Below are positions 33,862 through 41,347 of a stretch of 41,347 bases of DNA, in pieces. The position numbers and the translations under genes were made by a program. Numbering within the stretch: position 1 is the stretch's first letter; each line of letters opens with the position of its first letter. Source of the DNA: Brevifilum sp029548365 (GTDB lineage Bacteria > Chloroflexota > Anaerolineae > Anaerolineales > Anaerolineaceae); the NCBI GenBank assembly GCA_035376985.1, contig DAOSSA010000021.1, forward strand, positions 1 to 41,347, read 5' to 3'. The notes below the pieces were generated by a model. That model ran no database searches, had not been told where the DNA came from, and saw nothing but the letters and a program-made list of their open reading frames with translations.

Positions 33862-34848
33862 TCAATCCCGGGTATGGTTTCGGTAAGCGCTGATCACAGC
33901 CATCAATGCTGCCATGTCATCCAGCCTTGCCGCACATTTTGAAAGGGCCAGACGCGGCAGCAAGCGGGCTTCTCCACCGCCATGACGCAGGACAGCATCC
34001 CGCAAGGGTTCCAGCAGATTTTCACCCAGCAGATCCGCCGGATGACCGAAGACTGCCAACTCCGGGTCGAGGGTAAGAACCAGCCACAGCAAGGCTTTTC
34101 CCAGGTACTCGGCAGATTCGGCGATCACCTGCTGTGCTTCTTCCTGCCCAGCGTTAACCGCGCTGACGAATTCATAGGGTTTTGGCGGTACAGGCCAGAG
34201 CCCGGGATAGCGGTTGTGGGCTAATTCTGCCATACCCAATCCGCTGGCGAACCCGGTCAGAGAACCTGGATAACCCAGACCAGCTGGTCCGGCTGGAGCC
34301 ATGCGCATGGATCCAATCTCTCCGGCAGCATCATTTGCCCCGTGATAGATTTTCCCATTCTTGATAATGCCGGCGGAAACCACCGGTTCCAGGTCCAGGA
34401 AGATTTGATCTGGCACGCCAACCCCGGCGCCAAAAACCATCTCTGCCAGTGCACCGGCATTACTGCGATGTTCGATCATAACCGGCAGGTTGTAGCGGAC
34501 TCCCAGGCGGCCTTTGAGCGGCACATCGTCCCATTTGGGCAAATCGGGTGCAGATATGACAATACCCCGGCTGAAATCTACTGAACCACTGACCGCCACC
34601 GAAATCACCTCGGGGCTGCTTAATCCCTGGGCCCGGCAGACTTTGAGCAGCGTATCCGCCAGAGCACAAATGGCATCGAATGCCTCCGGGAAGGGTTGTC
34701 CGGAGATTGCTTCCATTTGGGTTCGCTCGTAGATCAACCCGGTCACATCCCCAAAGACTGCGCTGGTTTTCTGCCCGCTAATGTTTATTCCCAAGATTTT
34801 CGCGGTTGGACTCAGATCATTCAAGATCTCAAGTGGTCGTGATGTCAT
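33862..34848 (-). CDS. ROK-family protein lacking catalytic residues
   Basis: A 328-aa protein with the ROK fold (sugar kinase/repressor family): the N-terminal GINISGQKTSAVFG (20-33) corresponds to the phosphate-1 loop, and VMIEHRSNAGALAEM to the catalytic loop. In the catalytic loop, R128 stands where ROK kinases have the catalytic Asp (usual ENDAN; here EHRSN). The zinc motif CxCGxxGC and the preceding GH are absent; the segment reads GEIGSM. There is no N-terminal HTH. It therefore does not look like an active sugar kinase or a classic ROK repressor. ATG 34848 is my choice; a TTG at 34863 lies right after GAGGAG and would add five residues. It is divergent from the EF-G-like gene. Confidence 0.8.
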   Translation of the reverse strand: MTSRPLEILNDLSPTAKILGINISGQKTSAVFGDVTGLIYERTQMEAISGQPFPEAFDAICALADTLLKVCRAQGLSSPEVISVAVSGSVDFSRGIVISAPDLPKWDDVPLKGRLGVRYNLPVMIEHRSNAGALAEMVFGAGVGVPDQIFLDLEPVVSAGIIKNGKIYHGANDAAGEIGSMRMAPAGPAGLGYPGSLTGFASGLGMAELAHNRYPGLWPVPPKPYEFVSAVNAGQEEAQQVIAESAEYLGKALLWLVLTLDPELAVFGHPADLLGENLLEPLRDAVLRHGGGEARLLPRLALSKCAARLDDMAALMAVISAYRNHTRD

Positions 34849-34889
34849 GCTGTCTGCTGTCAACTCCTCGTCATTTGCTTATTGTAATG

Positions 34890-34895
34890 ATTATA
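34890..34895 (-). promoter_or_regulatory. Candidate -10 of the ROK gene
   Basis: TATAAT on the minus strand, 41 nt before ATG 34848. There is no good -35. Confidence 0.4.
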
Positions 34896-35022
34896 CGATA
34901 TCCTGAAGCAGATGCACCCGGGATAATTGAGTCTGGCACGCCATCCACTACCGCCACTTTACACAAATTGCCTGTGCTTGACATTCGCCCAAACACTTAA
35001 ATCATCAAAACCGGCGATTTCT

Positions 35023-35051
35023 TTGACTTTTGTTCACGATTGTCTTAAAAT
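35023..35051 (+). promoter_or_regulatory. Promoter of the EF-G-like gene
   Basis: TTGACT (35023-35028), a 17-nt spacer and TAAAAT (35046-35051), the same hexamers and spacing as for RNase J. The start would be near 35058, with a 56-nt leader ending in GGAAGG. Confidence 0.7.
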
Positions 35052-35113
35052 TGGGGATTGCGTGTCATTATCTAAATAGCATGATATTTTAAGGAATTAG
35101 GAAGGTCTCTTAG

Positions 35114-37186
35114 ATGAAAGAATATAAAACCGAGTCAATCCGTAACATCGTCCTGGCCGCTCACAGCAGCGCAGGCAAGACCATGCTGGTTGAAGCCCTG
35201 GTGAATTACACCGGCGGAACCACGCGCATGGGCCAGGTTGAAGATGGTTCAACAATCTCAGACTTTGACGAAGAAGAAATCCGGCGCGGAATTTCTCTCT
35301 TCACCTCTGTCGTTCCAGTAGAGTACAACAACGTCAAACTCAATTTACTCGATACCCCGGGCTACACCGATTTCATCGGAGAGGTCATCTCTGCCATGCG
35401 AGTGTCCGATGGCGCGCTGATCCTGGTCGATTCTGTGGCTGGTCTCGAGGTGGGAACCGAGATGGCGCTGCAGTACAGTGAAGAGTTCAATATTCCCAGA
35501 ATGATCCTGATCAACAAGATGGAACGGGACAATGCCAACTTTGAAAAGGTTCTCCAGGCTGTTCAGGAGCATGTTGAAACACGCCTGATCCCGCTGCAGT
35601 TGCCCTGGGGTGAAAAAGCGAATTTCAACGGTGTGATTGACCTGCTCTCCATGAAGGCGCTAAAAGGCGATGGGGATGAAGCCGTAGCAATCCCAGCAGA
35701 ATTCCAGGAGAAAGCTGAAGAGGGTCACCTGGCGCTGGTTGAGGCTGCTGCCGAGGGTGAAGACGACCTGATGGAAAAATACTTCGAAAATGGTGATCTA
35801 ACCGACCAGGAGATCATGCGAGGTTTGCGCAGCGTCATCTGGGCGGGTAAATTCATCCCCGTGTTGGTTGGCTCAGGCGCTCATAAAACTGGCATCGCAC
35901 CCTTGCTTAACGCATTGATTAACCTGATGCCTTCCCCGGCGGACGCCGCGCCTGCCATTGCGAAAAATGCTAAGGGCGAAGAGATCACCCTCGAACCGGT
36001 GGATGACGGTCCGCTGGCGGCTTATGTGTGGAATACCACCGCTGATCCCTTTGTTGGTAAACAAACCTTTTTCAGGATTTATTCCGGGAAGATGGTTGCC
36101 GATGATCGCGTGTGGAACAGCAACAAGGGAGAAGAAGAGCGCCTGGCTGGTATGCAGGTTCCCTTTGGCAAAGAAGGGAAACCAATCAACGTTTTACACA
36201 GCGGTGATATCGGTCTGGTTGCCAAATTGAGCGCCACCACGACTGGCGACACACTGTGCAAAAAGACAAACGCCCTGACCTTACCGACAGCCAATTACCC
36301 CAATGCGCTCTACCAGGTGGCGGTTTTCCCCAAAACCCAGTCAGACGCAGCCAAACTGAGCGTCACCCTGACTCGCCTATGCGAAGAAGACATGACCCTC
36401 ACGTGGCATAATGAACCCGCCACCCGCCAGACCATCCTGCAGGGCATGGGCGACCAGCACATCGATGTTACCATTCGTCGTGCTGAAGGCAAATTCCAGC
36501 TTGGGCTTGATATCCAGGAGCCAAAGGTGCCCTACGAAGAGCGCATCACCCGCGAGAACGCTGCAGTTTACCGCCATAAAAAGCAAACCGGCGGAGCCGG
36601 TCAGTTTGGCGAGGTGCACCTGCGGGTCAGCCCGCTCCCTGAAGAGGATTTTGAGTTTGTCAACGATGTCTTTGGCGGTTCAATCTCAAACAACTTCATG
36701 CCATCGATTGAAAAAGGCATTCGCAATGTGATGAAGGAAGGCGTGATCGCCGGTTACCCGGTGCACAATGTCAAGGTCTCAGTGTATGATGGGAAAGAGC
36801 ACCCGGTGGATTCCAAGCCGATCGCCTTTGAAATTGCGGGGCGCGAAGCTTTTAAGCTGGCTTTCAAGGAGGCGGGTGCGGTGCTGTATGAACCCATCAT
36901 GCGGGTTGAGGTGATCGTCCCCGAATCGAACATGGGCGACGTGCTGGGTGATATGAACTCCCGCAGGGCGCGCGTGCAGGGAATGGATACACAAAAAGGC
37001 CGCTCGATTGTCAAAGCCCTTGTGCCCCTGGCAGAGATGCTGCGATACACCACCACCTTGCGCTCGATGTCCGGCGGTCGCGGTTACTTCACCATGGAAT
37101 TCGACCATTATGAAATGGTGCCCCAGCACCTGGCCCAGGACATTATCGAAGCCAAACGCCGCGAAGACCAGGAAAAAGAAGATTAA
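35114..37186 (+). CDS. EF-G-like translation GTPase (EF-G-2 type)
   Basis: A 690-aa GTPase with the five-domain EF-G layout. G1 is AHSSAGKT (16-23) instead of the canonical GHIDAGKT; G2/switch I is RRGISLFTS; G3 is DTPGYTDF; G4 is N134-K-M-E137, with Glu where the family has Asp; G5 is GSG. Domain IV/V motifs HKKQTGGAGQFGEVHL, NNFMPSIEKGI and DMNSRRARVQGM are intact. The altered G1 suggests an EF-G-2/FusA-like paralogue and not the main elongation factor, but no second fusA or tuf is in the window to compare. GGAAGG precedes ATG 35114. A hairpin follows the stop. Confidence 0.9.
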   Translation: MKEYKTESIRNIVLAAHSSAGKTMLVEALVNYTGGTTRMGQVEDGSTISDFDEEEIRRGISLFTSVVPVEYNNVKLNLLDTPGYTDFIGEVISAMRVSDGALILVDSVAGLEVGTEMALQYSEEFNIPRMILINKMERDNANFEKVLQAVQEHVETRLIPLQLPWGEKANFNGVIDLLSMKALKGDGDEAVAIPAEFQEKAEEGHLALVEAAAEGEDDLMEKYFENGDLTDQEIMRGLRSVIWAGKFIPVLVGSGAHKTGIAPLLNALINLMPSPADAAPAIAKNAKGEEITLEPVDDGPLAAYVWNTTADPFVGKQTFFRIYSGKMVADDRVWNSNKGEEERLAGMQVPFGKEGKPINVLHSGDIGLVAKLSATTTGDTLCKKTNALTLPTANYPNALYQVAVFPKTQSDAAKLSVTLTRLCEEDMTLTWHNEPATRQTILQGMGDQHIDVTIRRAEGKFQLGLDIQEPKVPYEERITRENAAVYRHKKQTGGAGQFGEVHLRVSPLPEEDFEFVNDVFGGSISNNFMPSIEKGIRNVMKEGVIAGYPVHNVKVSVYDGKEHPVDSKPIAFEIAGREAFKLAFKEAGAVLYEPIMRVEVIVPESNMGDVLGDMNSRRARVQGMDTQKGRSIVKALVPLAEMLRYTTTLRSMSGGRGYFTMEFDHYEMVPQHLAQDIIEAKRREDQEKED

Positions 37187-37211
37187 TAATCTTCACTCAA
37201 CAGGAGAGTAT

Positions 37212-37250
37212 CAAAGGGGCTGTCAAAAAAAGGCAGCCTCTTTGTTGATT
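37212..37250 (+). terminator. Candidate terminator after the EF-G-like gene
   Basis: CAAAGGGGCTG (37212-37222) pairs with CAGCCTCTTTG (37234-37244) over 11 bp with one G-U, with an A-rich loop. The following TTGATT gives only a weak T-tract. It lies between convergent genes. Confidence 0.55.
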
Positions 37251-37366
37251 AAAAGGAGAAAATACTGCTATTAAGTGAGAAGACAAAAAAATAAGCTATC
37301 TGACTTACTTTTGTGACAGACTCCCGGCAGCCGGGTCGGTTTAGCTGAACGTTGTCGCCTCCCCCC

Positions 37367-40156
37367 TCAGACCTCTTCCATCACACCCCAGCTTTTTCCA
37401 ACCCTGGCCTCGGTATCGATGGGAATGGATAAGGTGTAGGCGTTTTCCATTACTGCCTGCACCAGTTTCACCGTTTGCTGCAGTTCGACCTCAGGTACTT
37501 CGAAGATCAGCTCGTCGTGCACCTGCAACAGCATGCGTACTCCCAGGCCGGCTTTTTCGATCTCGACTGGAAGCTTGAGCATCGCCAGTTTAATGATGTC
37601 CGCCGCCGTGCCCTGGATGGGGGCATTGATCGCTTCGCGCTCCTCACGCTGGCGGATGTTGTGCGGCGCGCCGCTTTTCAGGTTGGGGAAGTACCGGCGG
37701 CGCCCCAAGAGGGTCTCAACATAGCCCTGCTGCGCGGCCTGCTGACGGATGCCCTGCAAGTAATTTTTGACTCCCGGGAATTCCTTAAAATAGGCTTCAA
37801 TAAAATTTTCGGCTTCAGCCAGGGTCAGATCGGTGGCGTTGGTCAGCCCGAAGGCGCTCATTCCATAGATCAAGCCGAAGTTGATCGCCTTGGCATGCCG
37901 ACGCATTTCAGGCGTGACTTCCGCCAGGTCAATCCCGTGGACGGCGGCCGCCGTGGTGGAGTGGATATCCTGCCCGGCTCTGAAGGCAGCCAGCATGGCT
38001 TCATCCTGCGACATGTGAGCCACGATGCGCAGCTCAATTTGCGAATAATCCACCGACATTAACAACCAGCCCGGTTGGGCAATAAAACCTTCCCGCACCC
38101 TTCGACCGATTTCGGTCCGAATGGGGATGTTTTGCAGGTTGGGATTGGAAGAGGCAATCCGCCCGGTGACGGTGCCCGTCTGGTTAAACGAGGTGTGCAC
38201 GCGCCCGGTATCGGGGTTGACCTGCAGGGGCAGCGCATCCACGTAGGTGGAACGTAATTTTTCCAGTTCGCGATATTCCAGAACCCAGGCCACCACGGGA
38301 TGCTGCCCGGTCATCGCCTCTAAAACATCAGCCGCCGTGGAATACAAGCCAGAGCTTGTTTTGCGCGCCCGATCGGGCGGTTCAAGTCCGAGTTTATTAA
38401 ACAGGGCTTCCGAAAGCTGCTGGGTAGAGTTCAAATTAAACGCGTATCCCACCGCAGTTTGAATCCTGGCTTCGATCTCTGCCAGTTTGCCTTCCAACTC
38501 GTGAGAAAATTTGCTAAAGAAAGCAGTATCGAGGCTGAAGCCAACTTCTTCCATTCCAGCCAGCACCGGTACCAGGGGCATTTCCATGGTATCAAAGAGT
38601 TTTTGCGCGTTGTGGCTGCCCAATTCATCCCGTAGCTGTGGGATCAAGCGCAGGCAGATGGCCGCGTCCGCTGCAGCGTAACCGGCTACCTCAGCGATTG
38701 GCACCTGGTCCATGGTCTTTTGCCCCCGCCCTTTGCCAATCAGCTCTTCAATCCGGGTCATTTCGTAGCCCAGGCGCACCCAGGCTAGGTTCTTCAAGCC
38801 CAGGTTGCGCGAAGCCGGGTTGATCAGCCATTCAGCAACCATCGTATCAAAGGTCAGTGGCTCCACGGTCAGCCCGGCGCGCTTGAGGACTAAATAATCA
38901 AACTTCAGGTTGTGACCGACTTTGCCGATGTTTTTGTCCGTCATCGCCCCTGCCAGGGCTTTAAAAATCTCCTCGCTGGCTAACTGCTGCCCCTGCTGAT
39001 GCCCGAGTGGGAGGTAGTACCCGTGCTCGGAGTCAACCGCCAGTGAAATGCCGACCAGCCTGGCGCGCATCGGGTCGGTATCGTTGGTCTCGGTATCGAA
39101 GGCGATCTGCTCGGCGCCAGAAAGGACCTTTACCAGTTTCTGCAGCTTTGTGGGTGTGTCAACAATCGTCGTTTTCACCAATCCAGGTTGCTCTGCAGCA
39201 GATGGGGTTGATGCGGCCTGGTCAAACAAGTCCATCTGCCCGCTCTGGGTCGCCAGCGGATGCATTTTCCCCACCAGGGTATTCAACTGCTCAACCAGGC
39301 TGCGGAATTCCAGCTCGCGGAACAGGTTTTCCACCGCTTTGGGGTTGAAATGGTCAATGCGCGCCTGATCTAAATTGACTTTCATGTCCAGGTCGGTGAC
39401 GATCCGGGCCAATTCACGACTCATATAGGCGGATTCCCTGCCAGCCTCCAGGGCTGATTTAGCCCGCCCGGTGATCTCGTCCAGGTGCTCGTAAATGCCA
39501 TCCAACGACCCGTATTCATTCAGCAGCTTCACCGCCGTTTTTTCGCCGATGCCCCTCACGCCGGGAATATTATCAGAGGGGTCGCCGCTCAGGGCTTTTA
39601 AATCAACCACCTTTTCAGGTGGTACGCCCATTTTCTCCACTACATCTTCTGGGAAATAATCCTTAGCCTCCGAGAGCTTGGTGCCCGCCAGGTTGACCAC
39701 CACCCGGTCGGTGACCAGTTGCAGCAAGTCCTTGTCGCCGGTGATGATCTTAACACCTAACCCCTGCTCTTCGGCAGCCCAGTGCGCCACGCTGCCCAGC
39801 ACATCATCGGCTTCGTAATTCTCCAGTTCCAGGCGGGGGATGTTAAAAGCGTCCACAATCTCCCGCATGCGTTCGACCTGACCGCGCAGGTCATCGGGCA
39901 TCTTTGCCCGGGTGCCTTTATAGTCTTCATAGATCTTGTGACGGAAGGACTTGCCCTTATCAAAAACCACTGCCAGGTAATCCGGGTTTTCCTGTTGAAA
40001 GATGCGCATGAGGATGCTGGTAAAGCCATACACGCCCGCGGTGGGCTCACCGCTGTTGGTCTGGAAGGCATTGGAGCGGGTGCCGCCTGCGGTCAGGGCA
40101 AAATACGCCCGATACGCCAGACCGTGACCGTCGAGTAAATAAAGGATTGGGGGCAT
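37367..40156 (-). CDS. polA: DNA polymerase I
   Basis: The repair and Okazaki-fragment polymerase, 929 aa. The N-terminal 5'-nuclease domain (1-290) starts with LYLLDGHGLAYRAYFAL and includes AVVFDKG, YEADDVLGS, TGDKDLLQLV and the H3TH segment ALSGDPSDNIPGVRGIGEKTA. The 3'-5' exonuclease domain (about 330-510) retains its metal residues: DTETND, KVGHNLKFDYL and YAAADAAICL, so proofreading is probably active. The polymerase domain has motif A DYSQIELRIVAH, motif B RRHAKAINFGLIYGMS and motif C LLQVHDELIFEVP. GGAG lies upstream of ATG 40156. Convergent with the EF-G-like gene. Confidence 0.97.
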   Translation of the reverse strand: MPPILYLLDGHGLAYRAYFALTAGGTRSNAFQTNSGEPTAGVYGFTSILMRIFQQENPDYLAVVFDKGKSFRHKIYEDYKGTRAKMPDDLRGQVERMREIVDAFNIPRLELENYEADDVLGSVAHWAAEEQGLGVKIITGDKDLLQLVTDRVVVNLAGTKLSEAKDYFPEDVVEKMGVPPEKVVDLKALSGDPSDNIPGVRGIGEKTAVKLLNEYGSLDGIYEHLDEITGRAKSALEAGRESAYMSRELARIVTDLDMKVNLDQARIDHFNPKAVENLFRELEFRSLVEQLNTLVGKMHPLATQSGQMDLFDQAASTPSAAEQPGLVKTTIVDTPTKLQKLVKVLSGAEQIAFDTETNDTDPMRARLVGISLAVDSEHGYYLPLGHQQGQQLASEEIFKALAGAMTDKNIGKVGHNLKFDYLVLKRAGLTVEPLTFDTMVAEWLINPASRNLGLKNLAWVRLGYEMTRIEELIGKGRGQKTMDQVPIAEVAGYAAADAAICLRLIPQLRDELGSHNAQKLFDTMEMPLVPVLAGMEEVGFSLDTAFFSKFSHELEGKLAEIEARIQTAVGYAFNLNSTQQLSEALFNKLGLEPPDRARKTSSGLYSTAADVLEAMTGQHPVVAWVLEYRELEKLRSTYVDALPLQVNPDTGRVHTSFNQTGTVTGRIASSNPNLQNIPIRTEIGRRVREGFIAQPGWLLMSVDYSQIELRIVAHMSQDEAMLAAFRAGQDIHSTTAAAVHGIDLAEVTPEMRRHAKAINFGLIYGMSAFGLTNATDLTLAEAENFIEAYFKEFPGVKNYLQGIRQQAAQQGYVETLLGRRRYFPNLKSGAPHNIRQREEREAINAPIQGTAADIIKLAMLKLPVEIEKAGLGVRMLLQVHDELIFEVPEVELQQTVKLVQAVMENAYTLSIPIDTEARVGKSWGVMEEV

Positions 40157-40327
40157 GTTGACTCCTTCAGGTTAGAAAACTGCATTGTACAATTTCATTT
40201 TATCCTGATTTTTGCCGAAAACAAAGCCGCGCACGGGGACTATGCACAGGCGCACAGCACAGGACATTCAGATGGGAAGATAAAGAGTGCTTCGCGAAGG
40301 GAGGGAGTCGTAAAGCCCCTTTCCGCT
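40157..40327. other. Gap between mgtA-like gene and polA
   Basis: On the minus strand, it contains the polA Shine-Dalgarno and a possible -10 (TACAAT at 40184-40189). A hairpin GTAAAGC/GCTTTAC (40310-40331) covers the end of the ATPase gene, without a T-run. Confidence 0.4.
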
Positions 40328-41347
40328 TTACAGCAGCTCTTTATATTTTTTCACGTACAGGTTTTTTACGATTGTCACCAACACCATATACAGGACAACC
40401 GTGATGCCTAAATACACAAAATAAATTCCGGGCAGCGGCGCGAGGCCGATTGATGCGCCAAAACCGGTGAATGGGATGACCGTCAGCAAGGCGATTCCTG
40501 CAAAGGTGAGGGCAATCAGCTCTGTTGAAGCACGACTTTGAATGAAAGGAATCTTTGGCGTTCGGATCATATGAATCACCAGGGTCTGACTCCACATTGA
40601 TTCCACAAACCAGCCCGCCTGGAAAACCGCAATATACAATGCCATCATTTTTGGATCGGTTAATTGATGAAACAGCAACCCGCCTGTGAACATGGGGGCG
40701 ATGATAAAGTACATTAATAAATAGGTCGTGATGTCAAATACAGAACTGGTTGGCCCGATCCAGAGCATAAATTTTGTTACCGAGCTGGCATCCCAAGTTC
40801 TGGGCTTTTCCAGAAATTCCGTATCGACGTTGTCCCACGGGATGGCGATGCAGGAAAGATCATAAATCAAATTGAGCAAAATCAGGTGCAAAGACGCCAT
40901 TGGCAGGAAGGGCAGGAATGCACTCGCCACCAATACAGAAAAAACGTTTCCAAAATTTGAAGAGGCTGTCATCTTGATGTACTTTATGATGTTCGCATAG
41001 GTTTTTCTGCCTTCAAGAATACCATTTTCAAGCACCATTAAATCTTTTTCCAGCAAGATAACATCGGCTGATTCCTTGGCGATATCAACTGCATTGTCAA
41101 CGGAAATGCCCACATCTGCAGCTTCCAGCGCCCCGGCATCGTTAATGCCATCGCCCATATACCCTACAGAATGTCCCTTTTCCCGCAAAGCATTGATCAG
41201 CCTGGCTTTTTGTGAAGGCGACATTTTTGCAAAAATTGTTGCCTTTTCTGCCAGGTCGCCCAGCTCTCTATCTGAAAGAGCGTCAACGTCTGAACCGATG
41301 TAAACTTTGTCGAATTTAATGCCAACTTGTTTACAGACGCTTTTGGC
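40328..41347 (-). CDS. mgtA: MgtA-type magnesium-transporting P-type ATPase, C-terminal part
   Basis: The C-terminal 339 residues of a P-type ATPase; the 5' end lies beyond the window, and the frame stays open to 41347. The visible part begins in the P-domain (IGSDVDALSDRELGDLAEKATIFAKMSP). It includes the hinge and Mg-binding motif GYMGDGINDAGALEAADVGISVDNAVDIAKESADVILLEKDL, then TM segments from about residue 95. The TM4-6 region shows NLIYDLSCIAIPWDNVD, typical of the MgtA/MgtB group. It ends with several further membrane segments. Probable function: Mg2+ import. The N-terminal part, DKTG motif and any leader riboswitch are outside the window. Confidence 0.92.
   Translation of the reverse strand, partial: AKSVCKQVGIKFDKVYIGSDVDALSDRELGDLAEKATIFAKMSPSQKARLINALREKGHSVGYMGDGINDAGALEAADVGISVDNAVDIAKESADVILLEKDLMVLENGILEGRKTYANIIKYIKMTASSNFGNVFSVLVASAFLPFLPMASLHLILLNLIYDLSCIAIPWDNVDTEFLEKPRTWDASSVTKFMLWIGPTSSVFDITTYLLMYFIIAPMFTGGLLFHQLTDPKMMALYIAVFQAGWFVESMWSQTLVIHMIRTPKIPFIQSRASTELIALTFAGIALLTVIPFTGFGASIGLAPLPGIYFVYLGITVVLYMVLVTIVKNLYVKKYKELL

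Overview
The window reads as chromosomal DNA of a member of the Chloroflexota, most likely class Anaerolineae. This is inferred from family content, not from a marker gene. It carries a DUF3090/SCO1664-type gene pair known mainly from Chloroflexota and Actinobacteria, an EF-G-2-like GTPase, a nickel superoxide dismutase with its protease, an anchored LysM protein with a Thr/Pro-rich linker, and a secreted subtilase ending in a Leu-Pro-Leu tail. Nearly all DNA is coding. I see no phage, transposase, CRISPR array or toxin-antitoxin module.

Layout. 1-73: tRNA-Lys(CUU), minus strand. 472-2118: RNase J with a long leader holding a terminator-like hairpin. 2463-6302: DNA polymerase III alpha (DnaE). 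6440-9900: DUF3090 protein, SCO1664-family kinase-like protein, imidazolonepropionase (HutI), a 59-residue membrane peptide and an HD hydrolase. 10003-12637: exopolysaccharide genes (GT4 glycosyltransferase and polyprenyl-phosphate sugar phosphotransferase). 12801-16970, minus strand: DnaA, an FAD amine-oxidase-like protein and a UPF0104 flippase-like membrane protein. 17070-21485: ABC-F ATPase and secreted subtilisin-like protease, separated by an intergenic segment with 7-bp tandem repeats and an inverted repeat. 21781-22623, minus: glutamate racemase MurI. 22813-25563: helicase-associated winged-helix-type protein, 4-TM protein and CYTH protein. 25749-29569: UvrA and the LysM protein. 29665-34848, minus: HEAT-repeat protein, RsmG, an EamA transporter, the SodX/SodN pair and an atypical ROK protein. 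35114-37186: EF-G-like GTPase. 37367-40156, minus: DNA polymerase I. 40328-41347, minus: MgtA-type P-type ATPase cut by the window end.

Most genes are housekeeping: replication (dnaE, dnaA, polA), repair (uvrA), RNA processing and modification (RNase J, rsmG), translation (EF-G-like, ABC-F, tRNA-Lys) and envelope synthesis (murI, exopolysaccharide genes). The clearest functional unit is sodN-sodX, in which the protease SodX removes the SodN propeptide to expose the nickel hook.

The most consistent non-gene signal is a split in promoter architecture. Seven genes (hutI, the flippase, ABC-F, murI, the gene at 22813, the 4-TM gene and uvrA) have a -10 hexamer ending only 6-9 nt before the ATG, usually preceded by TGn, with no Shine-Dalgarno. 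They look leaderless. Five other genes (RNase J, EF-G-like, sodN, the subtilase and the LysM protein) have TTG-type -35 boxes exactly 17 nt from the -10, a leader and a Shine-Dalgarno. In two cases the stop codon of the upstream gene lies inside the leaderless gene's -10 hexamer. Other points worth checking are an 11-bp inverted repeat just upstream of dnaA, the RNase J leader hairpin, a ROK protein lacking its catalytic Asp and zinc cysteines, an NKxE variant in the EF-G-like GTPase, and the DUF3090/SCO1664 pair.
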